Source: Ruminococcus sp. OA3
GTDB lineage: Bacteria > Bacillota > Clostridia > Lachnospirales > Lachnospiraceae
Reading direction: 5' to 3'
Length of the DNA stretch: 64,000 bases
Assembly (NCBI RefSeq): GCF_022440845.1
Contig: NZ_JAKNTO010000001.1
Coordinates: forward strand, 496,001 to 560,000
In this document: piece by piece, positions 34,055-42,898 of the stretch
Layout: every line of letters begins with the position of its first letter
Numbering within the stretch: the stretch's first letter is position 1
Notes under the pieces: model-generated
Told to the model about the DNA's origin: nothing
The model's database searches: none
The model's input: only the letters and a program-made list of their open reading frames with translations
Position numbers and translations under genes: made by a program

Positions 34055-35002
34055 TTACTTTTTCATGGAGACAGCCTTCTTAACTTTCTCCATCAGAACC
34101 TCCGGCGTAAGTCCATAGCATTTCAGGACCTCCTCCGCTTTGCCGCTGCGCCCGAATTCATCATTCACACCGTGCCTGATCACCGGAATGGGACAGTTCT
34201 GCGAACAGCATTCTGCCACCGCACTGCCAAGCCCGCCCAGAACGGTATGTTCTTCCGTCGTCACAATCGCGCCTGTGTCCCGCGCCGCTTTTACCACGAG
34301 CTCCTGATCCAGTGGTTTTATGGTATGCATATCAATGACACGGACAGATAGATCTTTCATCTGCAGCTGCTCCGCTGCTGCGAGTGCCATCTGTACCATG
34401 ATCCCATTGGCTATGATGGTGACGTCGGTACCGTCCCGCAGCACCGCGCCTTTTCCAATTTCAAACCGATATCCTTCGATGGTATCCGTGACCGTCTCCA
34501 CCGGATTCCGCCCAGACCGCATATAGGCCGGTCCCTCGTATTCCACCAGAGCTTCCACTGCCAGTCTCATCTCATTGCAGTCGCAGGGACAGAGCACCGT
34601 CATTCCCGGTATGGCACGCATCAAGGCAAAGTCTTCAATACATTGATGGGTTGCACCATCCTCGCCCACCGACAGTCCTCCGTGAGAGCCCACGATCTTC
34701 ACGTTTAACTTCGGATATGCGATAGAATTTCTGACTTGCTCAAAGGAGCGCCCTGCTGCAAACATGGCGAAGGAATTCGTAAAAGGTTTCATGCCGCACG
34801 CCGCCATTCCGGCCGCTGCCCCCTGCATATTGGATTCCGCAATGCCCATGTCATAGAACTGTTCCGGGTGCGCCTCTTTAAAGAATTTCGTCATGGTCGC
34901 TCCTGCAAGATCAGCGTCAAAACAGATAAGCTCCGGATACTTGTCTCCCATTTTGGCCAGTGTCTGCCCGTAGGCATTTCTGGTCGCCATTATTTCTGCC
35001 AT
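34055..35002 (-). CDS. Transketolase, C-terminal half (pyrimidine-binding and C-terminal domains)
   Basis: A 315-residue subunit. It carries the transketolase Pyr domain (DADLAGATMTKFF, FYDMGIAESNMQGAAAGMA with the catalytic Glu, GSHGGLSVGEDGATHQ) and the C-terminal domain (RVIDMHTIKPLDQE, TEEHTVLGGLGSAVAE). With the subunit encoded at 35002 it should make one thiamine-diphosphate transketolase moving a two-carbon ketol unit. The ATG at 35002 overlaps the stop of the N-terminal half by one base (TGATG), after GGAGG. Split transketolases occur in specialised sugar pathways such as those for apiose and sulfoquinovose, so the acceptor or donor here may be unusual. Confidence 0.9.
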   Translation of the reverse strand: MAEIMATRNAYGQTLAKMGDKYPELICFDADLAGATMTKFFKEAHPEQFYDMGIAESNMQGAAAGMAACGMKPFTNSFAMFAAGRSFEQVRNSIAYPKLNVKIVGSHGGLSVGEDGATHQCIEDFALMRAIPGMTVLCPCDCNEMRLAVEALVEYEGPAYMRSGRNPVETVTDTIEGYRFEIGKGAVLRDGTDVTIIANGIMVQMALAAAEQLQMKDLSVRVIDMHTIKPLDQELVVKAARDTGAIVTTEEHTVLGGLGSAVAECCSQNCPIPVIRHGVNDEFGRSGKAEEVLKCYGLTPEVLMEKVKKAVSMKK

Positions 35003-35841
35003 CACGAATCCTCCTTTAGTTCTGCAATCTGCGCTTCCAGTTCCGCGCAGGCTTTTTGATACTGCTGCTCATCGGGGGCTTTTCCATGCCAGCCGACCTG
35101 ATGTTCCATAAAGGAGACCCCTTTTCCCTTCACCGTCCTTGCTATGATGACGGTGGGCTGATCCTGTGTCTCCCTGGCTTCGGCAAATGCCGCTGTTATC
35201 TCAGAAAAGTTATGCCCGTCGATCACAATGGCATGGGCGCCGAAGGCCTCCATTTTTTTATCCAGCGGTTCCGTGGGCATCACCTCCTCCGTGGTGCCGT
35301 CTATCTGAAGTCCATTGCTGTCTACGATCACACACAGATTGGAAAGCTTGTACTTATGGGCTGCCATCAGCGCCTCCCAGACCTGACCCTCATCCAGCTC
35401 TCCATCGCCTAACATGGTATAGACGCGGTAATCACTGTTTTTCTTTTTTCCGGCCATGGCCATCCCCACCGCCGCCGAGATCCCCTGTCCCAGTGATCCG
35501 GTGGACATATCCACACCTTTTACATGGTGCATTTCCACATGGCCGGACAGATGGCCGTCCACTCTCCGGAACATTTCAAGCTCCTGCTCCGGAAAAAATC
35601 CGCGGAGTGCCAGGATGGAATACAGTGCCGGGGAACAGTGCCCTTTTGACATTACAAACCGGTCCCGATCCTCTTTCCCGGGATTTTCCGGGTCAATCTT
35701 CATCTCCTCGAAATACAGTGCCGTGATCAGATCCAGACAGGATAAGGAACCTCCTGGATGTCCGGACGCCGCGCGGTAAATCATCGAAAGTGCGCCAAGA
35801 CGCGCCTTTGCAGCGGTCAGCGCCAAATGTCTGTTTTTCAT
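35002..35841 (-). CDS. Transketolase, N-terminal half (thiamine diphosphate-binding domain)
   Basis: A 279-residue subunit with ASGHPGGSLSCLDL, SKGHCSPALYS, GSLGQGISAAVGMA and the thiamine-diphosphate/Mg motif LGDGELDEGQVWEAL ending at IVDSNGLQIDG. VKGKGVSFME closes the domain. It pairs with the next gene. It begins 28 bases below the isomerase gene. No phosphosugar-specific enzymes such as a kinase accompany it in the operon, so either the sugar is phosphorylated elsewhere or the enzyme uses a free sugar; both are inferences. Confidence 0.92.
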   Translation of the reverse strand: MKNRHLALTAAKARLGALSMIYRAASGHPGGSLSCLDLITALYFEEMKIDPENPGKEDRDRFVMSKGHCSPALYSILALRGFFPEQELEMFRRVDGHLSGHVEMHHVKGVDMSTGSLGQGISAAVGMAMAGKKKNSDYRVYTMLGDGELDEGQVWEALMAAHKYKLSNLCVIVDSNGLQIDGTTEEVMPTEPLDKKMEAFGAHAIVIDGHNFSEITAAFAEARETQDQPTVIIARTVKGKGVSFMEHQVGWHGKAPDEQQYQKACAELEAQIAELKEDS

Positions 35842-35869
35842 AAAACGTTCCTTTCTTTTTCAACTATCG

Positions 35870-36775
35870 TCACTGGTTATCCGCCAGTACCTTTCTCAGA
35901 AATTGGCCGCCCGCAAAGGCATCCGCCACAAGTCTGGACGGGTCGGCCTCGCTGCTTAAGCTTCTCCATACCCTTGTCCGCTTCGCATTATGGGCGGATG
36001 TCAGCACAAACGGTTCCATCACGATGGCTCCCTCATAGCCGGAGCTGTTTAAGGCTCTGGCAAGATTATTCCAGTTGATGTCATCGGCAACCAGCCCCGG
36101 AATCCTCCGGTTGGAACTGCCCACGTGAAAATGTCCCAGCCTTCTCTTTGCACATGCGTAAGCAATTGCCGCGGAGGATACGTCCTCCTCAATATTCATA
36201 TGGTAGGAATCCAGCAAAATCTTTGCCCTGTCGCTCCCCACGCTCTCTGCAAAGGCCACGGCCTCCGACGATGTGTTGAACAGGAACTGTTCAAACCGGT
36301 TCAGCACCTCGAAGCAGTAATCCACCCCCACTGCCTCCGCAGTCTTTATAATCTCTCTCATGCTGTCCCTGCAGTAACCAAGTGCACGTTTCTTCTCTTC
36401 CTGTGCATCCTGTGATGCATCCGGGCAGCGCAGCCATTCGGAATAATTGCAGCCCGACCATACTGTAAGCCCCAGCTTGGGCATTTTATCCAAAACTCGT
36501 TTACAGAACTCAATCCCCGCACTTCTCGCACTTGCGGAATCGGATGCAATATCGTTTTCCGCTGTCAGCCCACCGTTTAACGTGGCTGACATGTGATATG
36601 CGTCCAGCTTTTCTGTAAATTCTCTGCATTCACTTTCGGTCATCCGCATCAGCCAGTCCGGATTAATCTCAATCACATCCAGCCCCGCATGATGGGTCAA
36701 CTCCAACATATTAAAAATATCATGCTCCTCACCGGTTCCCCACCAGTAGCCGATGTGCAGTCCAATTTTATTCAT
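35870..36775 (-). CDS. Sugar phosphate isomerase/epimerase (TIM barrel)
   Basis: A 301-residue xylose-isomerase-like barrel. Visible are IGLHIGYWWG at the start, LDVIEINPDWL, YCFEVLNRFEQF with the first metal-ligand Glu, ILLDSYHMNIEED with Asp and His, GHFHVGSSNRRIPG and AIVMEPFV with the last Glu. This ligand set (Glu, Asp, His, Glu) is that of ketose 3-epimerases such as psicose/tagatose epimerase, and the EEDV and HVGSSNRR blocks are very typical of that group. ATG 36775 is chosen; a GTG three codons upstream is possible. It lies inside the glycyl-radical operon, so the pathway probably includes a ketose intermediate. Confidence 0.83.
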   Translation of the reverse strand: MNKIGLHIGYWWGTGEEHDIFNMLELTHHAGLDVIEINPDWLMRMTESECREFTEKLDAYHMSATLNGGLTAENDIASDSASARSAGIEFCKRVLDKMPKLGLTVWSGCNYSEWLRCPDASQDAQEEKKRALGYCRDSMREIIKTAEAVGVDYCFEVLNRFEQFLFNTSSEAVAFAESVGSDRAKILLDSYHMNIEEDVSSAAIAYACAKRRLGHFHVGSSNRRIPGLVADDINWNNLARALNSSGYEGAIVMEPFVLTSAHNAKRTRVWRSLSSEADPSRLVADAFAGGQFLRKVLADNQ

Positions 36776-36811
36776 ATGAGTCACTTCTTTCTTCTTCCCT
36801 CGTCTACGGTT

Positions 36812-37834
36812 TTACATCTTAACGATAATTTTACAATGCTCCTGTCCGTTTACACATTCGGTAAAAGCTTTTTGTATTTCAGCAAATGCAAACTCTCCGG
36901 TGATCATGTGGAGCAGCTGACCACTCAGCTTTTCATCCGACAAGATCATTCGGACCGCCGCCTCATAGGCGGGCTGTGTGTGGACCCGGATGGAACTGAT
37001 CTGAATTTCTTTGCGCATCAGATTCCAGGTGTCAATCGGACGCGGCTCTTTAGCATAAGCAACCATCACGGCAGATCCCCGGACGGCGCCCACCTTCGTC
37101 AGCAGTTCCGTGGAGACCGGAACCCCCGATGTCTCAAACAGATAGTCAAAACCAGCTCCCTCTGTGATGCGCTCCGCCTCTTCCTCCAGATTTTTCTTCC
37201 TGGAATCGATGACTTCAAAACCCATGTCTTTAGCGAACTGGATCCTTTTCTCAGCCACTTCGCTTAATACCACCTGGCAGGCTCCCGCTTTTTGAGCCGC
37301 CAGTGCACAGCATAACCCGATTGGTCCGGCGCCCAGCACCAGTACCCGGTCTGAAATCTTGACATCAAATCTGCCTGCGGCGTAGACACCTACCGCCAGG
37401 GGTTCTGCCATGGCGCAGGCTTTTAAGTCCGCTGTCTCCGGCAAAAGAAGTACACGTTCTTTTCTCACTTTCACATATTCTGCGAAGGTTCCTTCCACCT
37501 GGGTCCCCAGAACCTTCAACGAACGGCAGAGATTAAAATTCCCTTTTTTACAGGCATCACAGTGCCCACAGGGCTGGATGATATGGGCACATACCTTGGC
37601 ACCTGCTGGGATCTCTTCACACCTCGGGCCGGTCTTTTCCACAGTACCGGAAAATTCGTGCCCCAGGATCATGCCCTTATGGGCCAACGGATGCCTGCCC
37701 ACAAAAGAATGAATATCGGAACCACAGATTCCCGTGTAAGCCACACGAATCAATACTTCCTGGTCCCCCAACGATAGGTCGGGAACCTCTTTTATTTCCA
37801 GATGGTTCCAATCGGTTAACACTGCTGCTTTCAT
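36812..37834 (-). CDS. Zinc-dependent alcohol/polyol dehydrogenase (MDR family)
   Basis: A 340-residue medium-chain dehydrogenase. Catalytic zinc ligands appear in GICGSDIHSF and ILGHEFSGTV, the structural zinc lobe in CGHCDACKKGNFNLC, and the NAD fold in VLGAGPIGLCCALAAQKAG. AGGAG precedes the ATG. It lies 17 bases below the glycyl radical enzyme gene. In the operon it could oxidise a polyol to the ketose used by the epimerase, or reduce an aldehyde formed by the radical enzyme. It is similar in design to the enzyme at 29697 but not a recent copy. Confidence 0.9.
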   Translation of the reverse strand: MKAAVLTDWNHLEIKEVPDLSLGDQEVLIRVAYTGICGSDIHSFVGRHPLAHKGMILGHEFSGTVEKTGPRCEEIPAGAKVCAHIIQPCGHCDACKKGNFNLCRSLKVLGTQVEGTFAEYVKVRKERVLLLPETADLKACAMAEPLAVGVYAAGRFDVKISDRVLVLGAGPIGLCCALAAQKAGACQVVLSEVAEKRIQFAKDMGFEVIDSRKKNLEEEAERITEGAGFDYLFETSGVPVSTELLTKVGAVRGSAVMVAYAKEPRPIDTWNLMRKEIQISSIRVHTQPAYEAAVRMILSDEKLSGQLLHMITGEFAFAEIQKAFTECVNGQEHCKIIVKM

Positions 37835-37851
37835 CTTTTACTCCTGTCTGA

Positions 37852-40143
37852 TCACGCTGTATGCTTGATTCGTTTAATCATGGTGTCCTGCATTTCCCTG
37901 GAAAGCTGGATAAAGTAAGCCGATAAGCCGCCCATACGCACGCGAAGTCCCTGATGTTTCATCGGATTCTTCTGTGCATCCTCCAGCATCTCGCTGCTGA
38001 CGCCGGTGAGCGTCATGATATGGCCGCCCAGATCACAGAAGGATTTCATCAGCCCGACCATTCTGGCGATTCCTTCATCACCCTCCACCTCGTTGGAGTT
38101 GATCTGCATATCCAGCGGGCATCCGGTAACGAATTTATACAGCTGCTCCTTGGTTGCAGATTTGATCGCCGCTGTCGGTCCCTTCAGATCAAGGCCCAGC
38201 GCCGGAGAATAATTGCTGCTGATGGATTCCTGACTCATTCTGCCATCGGGGGAGGCCCCTACATTGTGACCGAACCTTGCATAATTTTCAAAGGTTCCGA
38301 TGCCGCAGCACAGCTTAAGGTTACCGGATTTTCCTTCTTCCTGCTTCTTGATCACCAGCTCATAACAGTCGTTCAGCGTCCGTACCATCAGCTCATCCAC
38401 CTCGTCGTTGTCATTTCCGACCTTCGGTATCTTATTGATAATTCTCTGACGGAGCGCCTCTTCCCCTTTGAAATTGCTGCGGCAGAGCTCTGCCACCTGT
38501 TCCAGGGTCAGTTCACCCGACTCATAGACCAGCTTTTTGATCGCCAGCATGGAGTCCGTAAAGTTGGCGATACCGGTAATGATAAAGGAGTACAGGTTGT
38601 ACTTTGTTCCGTCCAGGGAGAGGTCCATTCCTCGCTCCACACAGTCATGCATCATGGAAGACAAAAGCGGTGAAGGAGCAATCTTATAGCGGTCATGATA
38701 ATACTCTACTTTATTTCTCAGGATGCGCCCGATTTGGATATCCACCAGCTGCATCACCGCAGCATAGAAATCATCAAAGCTCTTGTACTGGCTTAACTCC
38801 CCCAGATCCTCGTTCTCTTTTTTGTTTCTCGCCAGGCTCATGCCGTGCTGCAGCACGTATTCCAGCATCTGAAGCAGTTCTACATGGGCATAGGAGAAAT
38901 AGGATTTACCGGGAATCAGTACTTCCCAGCAGCCGTCATTGGAATAATCCCTTGCATCCTCAAGTGGAATTCCCATCTCCGTCAGGCCTTTAATCACAGT
39001 TGCATCATTATATAATGCCGGTTCCCCGGAGCCTTTGCGCAGAATTTTCGCACATTCTTCATAGAGTTTCTTCGGTGCATCCTCATGGAGCCTGACCGAC
39101 AATACCGGTACCACCGGTTCCAGATAGCCCCACATTTTCAGAATGGAATACGTCATATCATTGGTTGCGTCTTCACCGGAAGGCGTTACCCCGCCGAGAA
39201 TCATATTGATCAGCCAATGGTTTGCCGAAGTTCCATAATTGTAGCTTTCGTCATTTTCCATCACGAACGATACTGCCATATCCTCCGGATCTCCGCCGTC
39301 TCCCTGCTCTTCCTCCGTCATATGCACTTCCCAGTGATCCTGGTTGAGCTGTACACGTTCACTGAATTTCGCCAGCCAGCTTCCCACCAGTTCGTCTGCC
39401 TGTTCCGCTGTCAGGATCCCCTGTTCCACGTCATGCTGATAGAATGGGTACAGATACTGATCGGATCGTCCTGTGGGAATATATTCCATGGTGCTGTGAT
39501 TCGCGATAAACACAAACCAGAAGCTCTGCAGTGCTTCCTGCAGCGTTTCTGCCGGTTCCATCGGCACTTTTCTGCAAATTCTTGAGATTTCCATCAGTTC
39601 TCTGCGGCGGACGGGATCTGTTTCTTCATTCGCACATTTGATAGTCAGATCCGCGTAGCGGCCGGCAAGTGCCGCCACCCCGTCCAGAGTAATGAGCATG
39701 GCTCGAAAGAAATCCATTCTCTCCTGATCCGGCTGTTCTTTGCTGCATTCTTCATCGATCCTGGCATAGATGTCCGACTGGATGCCCCGCAGTCCTCTGT
39801 TTAAAACCATGCCATAATCCGGCGGATGATGGCCCCATGGAGCTTTTGTCGTAAAGCAGCTTGCAGATGCCTTTTCCTTTTCTTCCGGCAGTGCATAGTC
39901 CGGAAATTCTTTTCCGAAACCGATGGACGCCATGGCTGCAATCCCCACAATCAGCTCATCCGGTTTCACTTCAACAGGCATGTTTTCACACACATAAGCC
40001 GTCGCTACCGCTTTGCGGATCATCACAGATTCTTTTTTGATGTCATCGTTTGTCAGGATTGTCTTGTCAGATCCCCACCACTCTTTTTTGGTGTAATACT
40101 CCACTTCAAACAATCGTTTCTTAATTTTTTCAATTCTTGTCAA
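37852..40143 (-). CDS. Glycyl radical enzyme of unassigned function
   Basis: A 763-residue member of the pyruvate formate-lyase superfamily. The thiyl-radical site is C405 in SNDGCWEVL, with E407 two residues on. This Cys-x-Glu pattern is that of dehydratases, lyases and decarboxylases such as glycerol dehydratase or CutC; pyruvate formate-lyase has Cys-Cys. The C-terminal radical loop reads RMGGLSAYF, with the radical glycine probably G739; most relatives have RVxGYSAxF. Other family segments are NMILGGVTPSGEDATND and GASPDGR. The start is TTG at 40143, seven bases after GGAGGA; a longer frame would overlap the permease gene. The activase is encoded at 44918 in the same operon. The reaction is probably radical elimination on a sugar- or polyol-like compound, but the substrate is unknown. 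Confidence 0.9.
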   Translation of the reverse strand: MTRIEKIKKRLFEVEYYTKKEWWGSDKTILTNDDIKKESVMIRKAVATAYVCENMPVEVKPDELIVGIAAMASIGFGKEFPDYALPEEKEKASASCFTTKAPWGHHPPDYGMVLNRGLRGIQSDIYARIDEECSKEQPDQERMDFFRAMLITLDGVAALAGRYADLTIKCANEETDPVRRRELMEISRICRKVPMEPAETLQEALQSFWFVFIANHSTMEYIPTGRSDQYLYPFYQHDVEQGILTAEQADELVGSWLAKFSERVQLNQDHWEVHMTEEEQGDGGDPEDMAVSFVMENDESYNYGTSANHWLINMILGGVTPSGEDATNDMTYSILKMWGYLEPVVPVLSVRLHEDAPKKLYEECAKILRKGSGEPALYNDATVIKGLTEMGIPLEDARDYSNDGCWEVLIPGKSYFSYAHVELLQMLEYVLQHGMSLARNKKENEDLGELSQYKSFDDFYAAVMQLVDIQIGRILRNKVEYYHDRYKIAPSPLLSSMMHDCVERGMDLSLDGTKYNLYSFIITGIANFTDSMLAIKKLVYESGELTLEQVAELCRSNFKGEEALRQRIINKIPKVGNDNDEVDELMVRTLNDCYELVIKKQEEGKSGNLKLCCGIGTFENYARFGHNVGASPDGRMSQESISSNYSPALGLDLKGPTAAIKSATKEQLYKFVTGCPLDMQINSNEVEGDEGIARMVGLMKSFCDLGGHIMTLTGVSSEMLEDAQKNPMKHQGLRVRMGGLSAYFIQLSREMQDTMIKRIKHTA

Positions 40144-40168
40144 CTTATATTCCTCCTTGATTTTATAT

Positions 40169-41335
40169 CTATGAATTCTTGCTCTTGGAGGCCACATCGA
40201 TGGCTACCGCAAACAGCAGAACAAGACCGCGTACAATATATTGATGCATGGAACCCAGATTCATCAGGCTCATCCCGTTGTCGAGACCCGTCATCAGGAT
40301 CGTTCCGAGAATAGCGTAGGGTATCGAACCGATACCGCCCAGGGTACTGACACCGCCCACGATACATCCCGTAATCGCACTGAACTCAAAATCCTTTCCC
40401 GCAGAAGCAGTCGCCTGTCCCACACGCCCGAGATAAACGATACTGGCGATTGCCACCAGAAAACCCATCAGGATATAGACCTGGAACACCACTTTTTTTA
40501 CATTGATGCCTGCAAGCCGCGTCGCCTCGCTGTTGCCACCGATGGAAAATATGTACCGGCCGAATACGGTATTCTTTGCCACATAGCTGAAGACACAGCC
40601 CAGCACCGCCAGAAGCAGCAGCGCATAGGGCAGTCCCTGGTAGGAATTCAGGATCAGATAGACCAGCAGCAGCGCGGCGATGATGGCAACAACCTTTGCG
40701 ATAAATTTCCCGTTGCTTTCCATGGGAAGCGAGAACTTTCTGGCATTTTTTCTGGAGCGAACCATCAGGATCACAATCAGCAAAGCCGCCAGCAGAATCA
40801 GAATCAATGTCGTGTCGTGAATGGAATCGGAAAAGATGGTGGGCAGATAAGCCGCACCGATCATTCCGAAGGATTTGCTGACCGGCCCAACCGTGGCGCC
40901 GCCGCCCACCCAGAGGCATAACCCCCGGAACATCAGCATTCCCGCGAGAGTTACAATGAAGGAGGGCAGATTTCGGTAGGAGACCCAATACCCCTGCCAT
41001 GCTCCAATCACAACGCCCCCGGCAAGCATCGCCAGTATCGTCACGATGGTCCCGCAGCCGTTCACCTGCATTACAGCTCCCAGCGCTGCCAGAAGACCCA
41101 GCACCGAGCCTCCCGACAGATCCATGTTGCCGGATACCATCACAAACACAATTCCGATACCCATAATGGAATAGACACAGCCCTGCATCATGATATTGGT
41201 CAGATTCCTTGATGTCAGGAACGTCCCATGTGTCAGGATCTGAAACACACCGAAGATAATAATGGTTTCTATCAGCAGCATCACCTGCGTAATATTATTT
41301 TTTACTTTAGAACTTAAAAACTCATGAATTTGCAT
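40169..41335 (-). CDS. XylH/MglC-type sugar ABC transporter permease
   Basis: A 388-residue permease, longer than the RbsC type and matching the XylH size class with about eleven or more hydrophobic segments. It has VFVMVSGNMDLSGGSVLG, SFIVTLAGMLMFRGLCL, an insert of about 60 residues with a basic patch (RSRKNARKF), IGGNSEATRLAGINVKKV and CIVGGVSTLGGIGSIP. It overlaps the ATPase gene by 14 bases and is followed 25 bases later by the glycyl radical enzyme gene. It forms the channel of the operon's importer. Confidence 0.92.
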   Translation of the reverse strand: MQIHEFLSSKVKNNITQVMLLIETIIIFGVFQILTHGTFLTSRNLTNIMMQGCVYSIMGIGIVFVMVSGNMDLSGGSVLGLLAALGAVMQVNGCGTIVTILAMLAGGVVIGAWQGYWVSYRNLPSFIVTLAGMLMFRGLCLWVGGGATVGPVSKSFGMIGAAYLPTIFSDSIHDTTLILILLAALLIVILMVRSRKNARKFSLPMESNGKFIAKVVAIIAALLLVYLILNSYQGLPYALLLLAVLGCVFSYVAKNTVFGRYIFSIGGNSEATRLAGINVKKVVFQVYILMGFLVAIASIVYLGRVGQATASAGKDFEFSAITGCIVGGVSTLGGIGSIPYAILGTILMTGLDNGMSLMNLGSMHQYIVRGLVLLFAVAIDVASKSKNS

Positions 41336-42863
41336 CCGTCGTCCCTCCCTGTATACACCTCATGATTTCCGTCTGTGAAATACATTCCTGCTTATTCAGC
41401 TCGCCTACGATTCTGCCCTCGTTCATCACATACACCCGGTCGCAGATTCCAATAATCTCAGGCATCTCGGAAGAAATGACAATCACACATTTTCCCTGTG
41501 CCGCCAGTTTGTCCATAATCGTATAGATCTCATACTTTGCCCCCACATCGATGCCGCGGGTGGGCTCATCCACAATCAGAATGTCCGGATCTGTCATCAG
41601 CCACTTTGCCAGAATCACCTTCTGCTGGTTCCCCCCGCTTAAGTTCCTGGTCAGCTGCATGATGGACGGCGTCTTCACCTGAAGTTCCTTTGAAAATCTG
41701 GCGACCTCCTGAATTTCCTTATTGTTATTGATGATCCCAAACCTGGCCAGCTTGTTAAAGTTGGGCAGTGCAATATTGGCACGTATGGAATTGTTCAGCA
41801 CCAGTCCCAGCTTCTTTCGGTCCTCGGTAACATAGCTGATACCGTTTTCAATCGCCTCTTTCGGACTATGTATTTTCTTCTCCTGTCCGTTTATTTTCAA
41901 GGTGCCGGAAACCGGCTTACAGGCTGCCCCGAACAGGCTTAAGGCCAGTTCCGTCCTTCCTGCTCCCATTAATCCAGCAATCCCAAGAATTTCTCCCCGG
42001 TTTGCGTGAATACTGATTTTGTTCAGCAGCATTTTGCCTGGTATACTCTCATTTATAACGGACCAGTCCTGCACCTCCAACGCAGTCTCTTTAAGTACCT
42101 GATGCGTGGACTCCGGATACAGGTTCGTCAGCTCCCGCCCAACCATATATGCAATCAGTTCCCCTTCGTCAATGTCACGGATTGATTTCGTCACAATTGT
42201 TTTTCCATCCCGCAGAACGGTAACGGTATTCGCAATCTGAAAAACTTCGCTCAGCTTATGGGAGATATAGATGATGGACACTCCCTGCCTCTGAAGCTTC
42301 AGGATCAATGTCAGAAGTACCTCGGTTTCCTGATCCGTCAGGGACGACGTCGGCTCATCAAAAATCAATGCCTTTACGTTTTTGTTGATGGCCCTCACGA
42401 TTTCCAGCATCTGCTGCTGCCCTGGACTGAGTTCGTTTGCCAAAGTGGCGGGACTGACCTGCAGCCCTACCATATCGAGAAGTTCTTTTGCCTTCAAATA
42501 CTGATGCTCCCAGTCAATGATGCCATTCCTCTTCATCTCATTACCGAGGAAAATATTTTCACATACTGTCAGATTTTTTACAATGTTAAGCTCCTGATGA
42601 ACAATGGCAACACCAGCTTCTTCACTTTCTTTTACCCCGCGAAATATACATTCTGTTCCCTCCAAAAGCAATTTCCCAGAATCTTTCTGATAAACTCCGC
42701 TCAGAACCTTCATAAGCGTAGATTTACCAGCACCGTTTTCCCCTACTAATGCATGGACTTCTCCTGCTGCCACCCGAAAGGATACCCGATCCAGCGCAAG
42801 CACCCCCGGAAAACTTTTTGTAATCTCCTGCATCTCAAGAATATATTCTGGCAAACATTTCAC
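41322..42863 (-). CDS. XylG/MglA-type sugar ABC transporter ATP-binding protein
   Basis: A 513-residue tandem ATPase. Domain 1 has GENGAGKST, ELSPGQQQMLEIVRAI and LIFDEPTSSL. Domain 2 has GLMGAGRTE, LSGGNQQKVILAKWL and LIVDEPTRGID. It starts with GTG at 42863 behind an AAGGG-rich ribosome site, 35 bases below the binding-protein gene. It energises the permease encoded by the overlapping next gene. Confidence 0.92.
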   Translation of the reverse strand: MKCLPEYILEMQEITKSFPGVLALDRVSFRVAAGEVHALVGENGAGKSTLMKVLSGVYQKDSGKLLLEGTECIFRGVKESEEAGVAIVHQELNIVKNLTVCENIFLGNEMKRNGIIDWEHQYLKAKELLDMVGLQVSPATLANELSPGQQQMLEIVRAINKNVKALIFDEPTSSLTDQETEVLLTLILKLQRQGVSIIYISHKLSEVFQIANTVTVLRDGKTIVTKSIRDIDEGELIAYMVGRELTNLYPESTHQVLKETALEVQDWSVINESIPGKMLLNKISIHANRGEILGIAGLMGAGRTELALSLFGAACKPVSGTLKINGQEKKIHSPKEAIENGISYVTEDRKKLGLVLNNSIRANIALPNFNKLARFGIINNNKEIQEVARFSKELQVKTPSIMQLTRNLSGGNQQKVILAKWLMTDPDILIVDEPTRGIDVGAKYEIYTIMDKLAAQGKCVIVISSEMPEIIGICDRVYVMNEGRIVGELNKQECISQTEIMRCIQGGTTDANS

Positions 42864-42898
42864 CCCTTTCCCTTCACGTACCGGCCCTTCAACCTCAG

